A DNA stretch of 64,000 nucleotides, from assembly GCA_032622095.1 (NCBI GenBank), contig CP136065.1:206994151-207058150 (forward strand). Reading direction: 5' to 3'. Both the position numbers and the translations under genes were made by a program. The DNA comes from Siphonodentalium dalli (taxonomy: Eukaryota; Mollusca; Scaphopoda; Gadilida; Siphonodentaliidae). Below are positions 37,601 through 46,000 of the stretch, in pieces (the first letter of the stretch is position 1; every line of letters begins with the position of its first letter). The notes below the pieces were generated by a model. The model did no database searches and was not told where the DNA came from. It was given only the letters and a program-made list of their open reading frames with translations.

Positions 37601-40600
37601 TGATATTTAACATTGGACCCTTAGATAAAGGTTGATATTTAACATTGGACTCTCAGATATAGGTTGATATTTAACATTGGACCTTCAGATAAAGGTTGAT
37701 ATTTAACATTGGACCATCAGATAAAGGTTGATATTTAACATTGGACCCTCAGATAAAGGTTGATATTTAACATTGGACTCTCAGATATGCTCGAAGATAG
37801 AAGTTTGCGTTTGAAAGATAATGTCATTTGATACGGGCGCATGTCAGGTTCATAAACCATTATAAATATCTTGCCAATTCCAATTAGTAACGTATTTACA
37901 TATTTCGAGGTGAAGCCTTGGTAAATTGAATGTTATTATTTGCTGTATTATTTATTCCACTTGTATTTGTATGCTAATTTGATCTGTTTTAGATTATATT
38001 TTCACACTAGTCAGTTCTTATATATATGTTCCTGACTCCAAGTGGAAACATTTCCTCTTGGGTGCTTTAATTTCTACATAGTTCATTGTTTAGTCTCATC
38101 CACTGTCTGCCTTGTGTAAGCAGTTGCTTCTATGCAATAGTTTTCGACCTGTTCCTGGTCGAAGTCGTGATATGGCCAAGCGGTTGAAACGGCCTTAAGC
38201 TTCAATCAATAAATCAATCAATCAAATGCACGGACTATACATAACATAAAAGATATTATCTTGAGTTACGATATTCCTCACACAAGAGATAACAACAGAA
38301 TATGTAATCCTCTAGTATCTGGGAAAACAGAGTTAACTGTTATATATTGCTATCAATCATGTAAATGATTAGCGCCATGCTAACTTCTTTGCAGAACATT
38401 ATAGGAATCACTGAACTAAATGGTTTCCCATAGACGACGAACTAAATGGTTTCCCATAGACGACATTGTTAACGTTTCAGCCAAATTTACTGCACGCCTG
38501 CAGGCCACTCATGTAATGTTTACCCTGCTAGATTGACAACAATTAACCAAGAAAAAGCATAGGTCATAGGTTTACATTTTAAAATTAATATTCCAGTTAT
38601 ACGACAGTGCTATCTGTTTTACCTGGAAAACCCAGAACTTCAGCAGCTAGTTAAAAAGTTTCCCACTCACAAAAATACTGACGGAATTTGAACTCATTTT
38701 CGTCTTTGGTCATAACTATGTTTCGTGCTAAACGATATCTATTACTGACATCGTATCTCACATTATCTAGTCTGGTATATTATCTAGTCACATGTATATC
38801 AATGATTTAGGATTATCTCTTTGAAAACAACAAACCATTAAATTATATGGATCTAAATAAGTCTCCTTACTTGAGTATAACACTGTATATATGCTTCGTG
38901 TTTATATGCCACTTTAAATTAAGATATACATCTACATATTTATTACCTCAGGAAGCATGAATGCAAACTGGTGTTTTACAACCAGATTAAAGCTCCGTTG
39001 CACATCATTGAATTGTTCGTCATGAAGTCCGAATCGTTTACCCAATGTAAGTGAAGCGGTTAGGTTGGCGATCGCAGTTTCCATCTTCTCCGTAATGTCG
39101 AATGGTTCGGTCCCAGTGGCGTCAATATCTTCTATCAGCGCTATAATCTCTTCTTGGATTTTCATCTCCATGAGGTTTGTCCCCATTCCAAAATCTTTGA
39201 GAGTCTTTAGGACGAATCTACGATAATATGCCCAATCCTTCCCGTCTGAAGAGAGCACACCTGTTATAAATATATTCCAAACGTAAGGACACTGTTATCA
39301 TCAGTGCATGCGCGTTATTGTCACAACAACTCCACACATTATTACTACTGTTAGTTGAGTACACTGAGGCTAATAACTTCCTTATATCACATCCAAATAA
39401 TAGTCCCCAAACTCCAAAATGGCGCCCACAATGGCGGACAAATTTTTCAAAAATCACAAAAAATCATGCATATTCACATCATTGGGCGTTATTGTCATGA
39501 CTCCATTCATGTTTAAAGTTAAGTTGGAAATACTAAGGTGAAGCAATTCCCTTAAATCGTGTGCAATCACTGGTTTCCCAAATCTAAGATGGTGGCCAAA
39601 ATGGCGACCGAAATTTTAAAGCACGCCTACATTCCTTTACTTTACTGCTACGCGAATTCAACCCACAATTACATATCGATATCGAAAATTAATACAAATT
39701 TTTCATTTGAGTTGGGAAATTGATACTCACTCACAGCCAAGATGGCGGCCAAATTGGTGGCCCGAAATTGAAAAGAAATCAATATTTTCACGTACTAATT
39801 TCAACTCTTTGTCATAATATCGATATGTATGGACGAAACAGTACGTTTATTTGGATGTGGTATAAGGAAATTATTTCGAATCAGTGTTCTAACTCACAAC
39901 AGTAAACATGTGTGGAGTTGTCATGACAATAACACTCAATCAGAGATTTTTCAATTTATGGTGGACACTTTGGCCGCTATCTTGAATTTGGGTAAATATT
40001 CCTCAATTCGGACATAAGAGGAATCCTAGCCCGGGTATCTCCTACACATCTATATGCATGGTTGGTGTTATTATTACAATAAAACCATTGATTCGAAACA
40101 GATTCGACGCAGACGTGGTTAGCTGCGATTCGGCTTTGATCGGATTATACCGGAATTTGGAAAAAACGATAAATGTATCACACCAAGATGTCCATGTTTT
40201 CCCACATGTAAACAAAAAATTAGCAAATCCAAATTTCATTACAAATTGTAATTTCGGTTTCATTGGATATTTACATATGGAAATTTACAGGAAATATGTG
40301 ACTTGCATTTTTTATTTAAACAGACAAGGCTATTGACTAATGAGAGTCCAGAGTCTACTTTATTCTCCCATATTGCTCCCAATAACAACATATACACCAT
40401 TGTACCATTAGCTTTTATTTCACTCATAATGCACATATATATGTAACAGGAGGTCGTTCAGAATAACAATCTTGAATCAGGGAATGGCTTGGTGGTACTT
40501 GTATTGATTCAACAAATCAATAGTTTTAGATATTTAAGTGGATGGTGCTTATTGTCAACGTATGTCTATGGTTGTGACGGACAGATTATGTCGAACGGTG

Positions 40601-43032
40601 AACGGAACATTGCAATCAACGAGTAAGGTACATTAAGGACCAACCATTAGTGGTCCTTTCCTCAGATGGACTGGCATAAAGCATGCTTATGACATGTTCC
40701 CTTTCTTGTCGTATTATTGTGTGATACGATAGATGGTGGATGCGAGTATTGTTCATTTGGGTTGCATGGGGAACGGTAAATCAGTTCAGGAAATTTAGAA
40801 TTATTTGACGTCAATTCTGACCGTGGTATATAATATATGAATGAACAAAACTGTTACACAATGTGGTGCAACGACTTCGGATTAGGTCACTGGTGGACCA
40901 GACAAATCTTCACTCGAAATTAATGTAAATCGTTGTATAATTAATATCCCAAATAAATTACCACTCTGTTTAGTATTTGTCTCAATATCATGTCGCATGC
41001 TTTTTATCCTATATATTGGTTACTAACTTATGAATATACTATTATTCACACTAAACCCTGTTTGCAATTTGCACGTATAATCAGTTCTCGAGGCCACTGA
41101 CTTTGACAATACTATGCATATAGGAAATGCAGATAATACTTTCAGATAAGATGTTGAACTTATATTTTCTAAACATTTCTCACAATAAATAGGACGCCCT
41201 CTGTACTTTTATGTATCTATCGTCTACTTATAGTATCTGTACATTCCTCTTATACCAATAGTAGACCATTCCGATGGACACTTTTTAACTGACTGGGAGA
41301 ATCCATTTATTATAGAAAGCGTTAAAGGATAATAATATTCCCCAAAACACGAAGAACGTAATCACTTATACCGACATGCTGAATGGACTTAACTAGAGCT
41401 TGAGGTGCATGTGGATCTCCCTCCACCTATGCGGATTTTTGGTGGTTATCATATATTTGTAGAACTATATCAGTCCTTCAAATTGCCAGTTGTTTGCCAT
41501 CTGGCTATGAGGGCTTTATAGAGTTATCTGTTTTTGAATCCAAGATGGCTGCCAACATTGAATATCTTACCAGGTAAATTTAAATTCGGAATTACTCAGG
41601 AAGATTATGGGCTATTACGTCGTGGGGTGTGTCATTACATTCATAATTGAGTATTCCTTATTTATATGTATGAGTAAATTTCCTATAGTAAAAATGGTTT
41701 CCAAAATGGCTACCGGAAGTGGAAAATATGACGCATTTTCTGATGATTTTCAATAACATTTTCAGTTTCTGCTCTTTTAAACTGGTTGAGAATTGTTACT
41801 TTATTTTGTATTTTTTATGTTAACTGTTCATTGGGGCAATGAAATTAGAAATTCTTTTGCGTCCGAGCCCCTTCCGATTCGTCACAAATTTGATTTTACA
41901 GAACGCGGTATACAATTTTCACACAAAACAATCACAATTGGGATTCTATTCACATTTCGACAAGAAATGAGCAGAACTGTGTTATGTAAGTGAGGTATAC
42001 AATTGTCCGTGAATATTCCAAGTTATTGGAGCCATAATTGTTACTTTGGCTCAAAATGGCCGCCAAAATATGGAAAATTGTAAATATTGCCCAGCGGGCC
42101 CTGCAATCGCTTAAAAGTTGTGGTTGATGAATAAAATTGGCTATTCTGCCTTATAGCGATTGACAAATAACATGTCTGATTCACCTTGGTTAATTTTTAG
42201 TATTGTAACCACTAACCGTGACATTACCAGAAATATTGTATTTTGCTCTCACAAACTTGACATAAATATCGGCAAAAGTTAACTTTTTAGGATTGGGCCA
42301 ACTGTAAATAACTTTGGTATGAAGGTGTTTATTGTTTTGATCTATTTTAAATGTGTCACACTAAGGTGTTCATAGAACAAATTACTCAAGATGGCTTTCA
42401 AAATGTCAACCAACATGGGTAAAAAGTTCATTTTTCACATATATCCAGAACATTATTCTCTGCTGTTCCGCAAAGTTAGCAAATTTGTGACTCACTTTGT
42501 TATTATGCATGTTGTTAGGTAATCAACTGACAACTAAATTTGATATCTGGTTGTCCCAGTTCAGTTTAAAGTTGCAGTTTGGAATTTTGCCGAAAATTTG
42601 GGATTCTGTCCACATTTTTTAAAGGAAATGGGCAGAACTATGAAACGGAACTGAGATGAACCATAATCTATGACTATTCTAGCTCATTAGGATAAAATAT
42701 TATCAACTTGATACACGAGGGAGGTCAAGGTGGCAGCCGGGGAGTTACTGTATGATCACAGGCGATGTGAATAGGTATACATGGAGTTATTTTATGGTCA
42801 TGAATGATGTGAATATATATACACGGAATGGGTATATGATCATGAGTGGGGTGTCAATTGTGATATTTATATGTATATAAGTAGTGTCTGTATGGCAATG
42901 TGCGAGGTGAATGTTTACAGGGAGTGACTGAATGGTTGTATGGTTATGTGTGGATGTACGGGAATACACGATGCGACTGTATAGACAATGATGTGTATAT
43001 AACGAGAGTAGCTACATGGTCATCTCTGTGTT

Positions 43033-43086
<54 letters not shown>

Positions 43087-46000
43087 TAGCAGGGTTACCC
43101 GGCGTTGCCCAGGTTAAAATGATGTGAAACCCTCTGCTGTGGACATTTGGTGGGAATACTATTACTCAAAGGTGTTACAATTATTCTCATAAATTGTGGC
43201 ATCACAAAACTTCATTATTATACATGGCTTATAAGTAATGGCTCACCTTGTCGGAGTGATTGCCATGTTGTTTATCGCGATTAATATTCTCCCCACCACA
43301 ACAATTGGGTTTTACATAGAGATATATAACTCAATATAGTGGGTTAGACTAAGATTTTGAGGACACCAGTTTATCATAGAAGATAGATACTTTAAATAAA
43401 TGTCTAGGTGCTCCTCTGTTCATGTCGCTTTACTGGCTAATTATTCTCAGTTTTAAAGAAATGTTGCTATATAGCAGCTACATGTGTCTGACACAGCGAG
43501 ATTTTAAGTTGTTTATATGTTAGGCTGTGAGTCTATTCTAACAAAAATGAAAGAAATCCTCTGTATCGATCAGATGTACCGTTGTCAGATGCCAGCATTG
43601 GATAATCCTAACGAAGTCATGTGCTATAGCTACTGACTGTTTTATCTCAGAAGAAACTATATTTGACTGCACACTGTGACCACTATTTTTCAACAGGCAT
43701 TTGATACATTTCTATCTCACTTGACAGAATGTATCTTTTTGTGGAGCCATTCTAACATACCACCCTCTTACGGTTCAAGGTCCCTCATAGTGCAAGAATA
43801 TATGTCTATCTTAAATAGAATGATAAATATACCGTTAGTGCTTTCTTCTATGTATAATTTCTAGCTCAATATATGAATCCCCTGATTTCCCGTCCTCATA
43901 TAAATATGACAGTTGAGAAGGTATAATTCGGTCACCATTTGTGAGGTTGTGAAATATGAACGCCAAAAACTCCGTAGAACGAATTCTGGAGATCACTTTA
44001 TTTATCTTTTGTGGATATCGGCGACTAAACAAATTCTTATCAAATTAAGTGTGCCCCCCCCCCCCATATCTCACCCAAACGGCACCAATACGTCGTCTTT
44101 AAATCGCACGATTAGATTCCTTGTGGAAGAATCAATTTGGTGGAAATCGGCGCTCAACATATTTGTTCAATATTGGTGCCCCTCTCCCCCTTTGTGCACT
44201 CATGGATCGATTAACCACCGTTGACAGCTTTATAATCTACACCATTAGTCCCTGATATCATGGAGATTATTACGAATCAGCTTGGTGCTAATCGACGACT
44301 AAACAAATGCTTATCACATTTACTGCCCCCTCCCCATCTCTCACCCAAACGGTAAAAAATTGGCTTCTTTAAATCACACGATTTTATCGCTTTTACATGT
44401 ATCGTGGGGGAGAATATGTATCATTTTTCGTAGAAATCGCACTAAAAATATTTGTATCCCCTCTGCCCTTCGTGCACCCTGACTCGAACGGCGCCAACAA
44501 CTTTAAACTACTTCATTATATTCCTCATATTATTGAGATGATTATGTATAAGTTTGGTGGAAATCCGCGACAAAATGTTTTCTTGCCCCCTGTTCTGCCT
44601 CCGACAAAAGCGTCACATAAAAATTTAACACACACCGTTATCTTCCTAAAAAAAAGTTAACCCTTTTAGACACATTTGGTGCCATTTATATGGTCCACGT
44701 GAAGCTATATAGAACACAGACAAACATATATTCGCAAATATAAGCACCAAATGTGGCGTCTTGAACCCACACGATTTGATTCCTCGTATCTTTGGTGGAA
44801 ATTGGCTCTAAGTATAGTTTATATCAATTTTGCTGACCCTCCCCTCCCTATCCATGCAGCAAACGACGCCACTTTTTACATCTTTAACCCACACAATTGT
44901 ACTCATTATGAAGATGACTATATATAAATTTGGTGGTAATCGGCGAATAAACAAATTCTTATCAAATTTAGTGCCCCCACCCCATATCTCTCACCCAAAC
45001 GGTACCAATTTGGCGTCTTAAATCATACGATTATATATCTTGTACTGTGGGTAAGAATGAATCAATTTGGTGGAAATCGGCGCAAAATATATTTGTTAGC
45101 AATTTTGGTGCCCCTCTCACCTTACGTGTACCCCTGACTCGAACGGCTACACTATTGACATCTTTAGATTCCTCATATCATGGATATGATTACGTATACG
45201 TTTGGGGGAAATCCGAGAGAATTATATTAGATTAGACTATTAGATTCCTTGTATTATAGTGAATAGTGTGTATCAATTTGGTGGAAATCGGTGCTCAAAA
45301 TATTTTACCAGTTTTAGTGCCCCTCTCCCCTTCCGTGCTCCCCTGACTCGAACGGCGCTACTTTTGACATCTTTAAACCACACCATTAGATTCATCATAT
45401 CCTTGAGATCATTATGTATAAGTTTGGAGGATATCGGCGATAAACAGTTTTTCTGCTCCTCTCCCTTTTCTGCCCCTGACAACAACAGCGTCACTTTAGA
45501 ACAATCTAACCCGCACCCGCATTATCTTCCTCTTAAAAAGGTATCCATATTAGGCCCCTTTTGTGGGTGGCTGTGTTGCCAACATGTGTTGTCTGTGAGA
45601 TCGTGGGTGGGGTCGTGTTTGAATGATTATGTGTAGTGTGTAAAGGTGTACGTGGATGTATATTATCATTGGTGGATGTATATGTATACAGTGAGCAGCT
45701 GTATGACCATGGGTGGCGTGTACAAGTATACAACGAGTGGCTGAATTGTCATGGGTGGGGTGTATATACAATTATGGCAGGTATGATTGGCCGTGTGTGC
45801 GAAGTATTGGTACTATAGAGATTTTGGACAAGTTTAAGAGATTGTAACAAAACTAGTGTGGTTGCTGCGACAGTCTTGTGTCACATTCGCGGACAGCAGG
45901 GCGTCTGAAAAACATGTTCTAGCCTTATTGTTTCTTAATTTACCCGCCAGTCTAGTGTGAAGGGAATATGTGAACATATTCTTAAACGATTTAGGGAGAT

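Larger units (their letters stand above)
43086..45821 (-). mobile_element. candidate Helitron-like element, minus orientation
   Basis: On the minus strand the sequence ends CTGGGCAACGCCGGGT (hairpin), AACCCTG, CTAG and then T in the TA microsatellite: a good Helitron 3' end. The interior is mainly a degenerate tandem array (44130-45560). A possible 5' end TCTCTATAGTACC preceded by A lies at 45821, but matching minisatellite on both sides (42735-43020, 45585-45795) would put the 5' boundary nearer 45570. No Rep/helicase. The 3' end is much better supported than the 5' end. Confidence 0.45.

Noticed and set aside
33356-37795. CRISPR-like appearance of regularly repeated 32-34-bp units
   Set aside because: Units are head to tail without unique spacers, in a eukaryotic intron; it is a satellite.
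38170-38225. Possible tRNA gene (GGCCAAGCGGTTGAAAC)
   Set aside because: No cloverleaf or box B could be found; at most a SINE-like remnant.
45259-45636. 125-codon frame in intron 1 of gene B
   Set aside because: It lies on the degenerate 140-bp tandem array and has equivalents only through the repeat.
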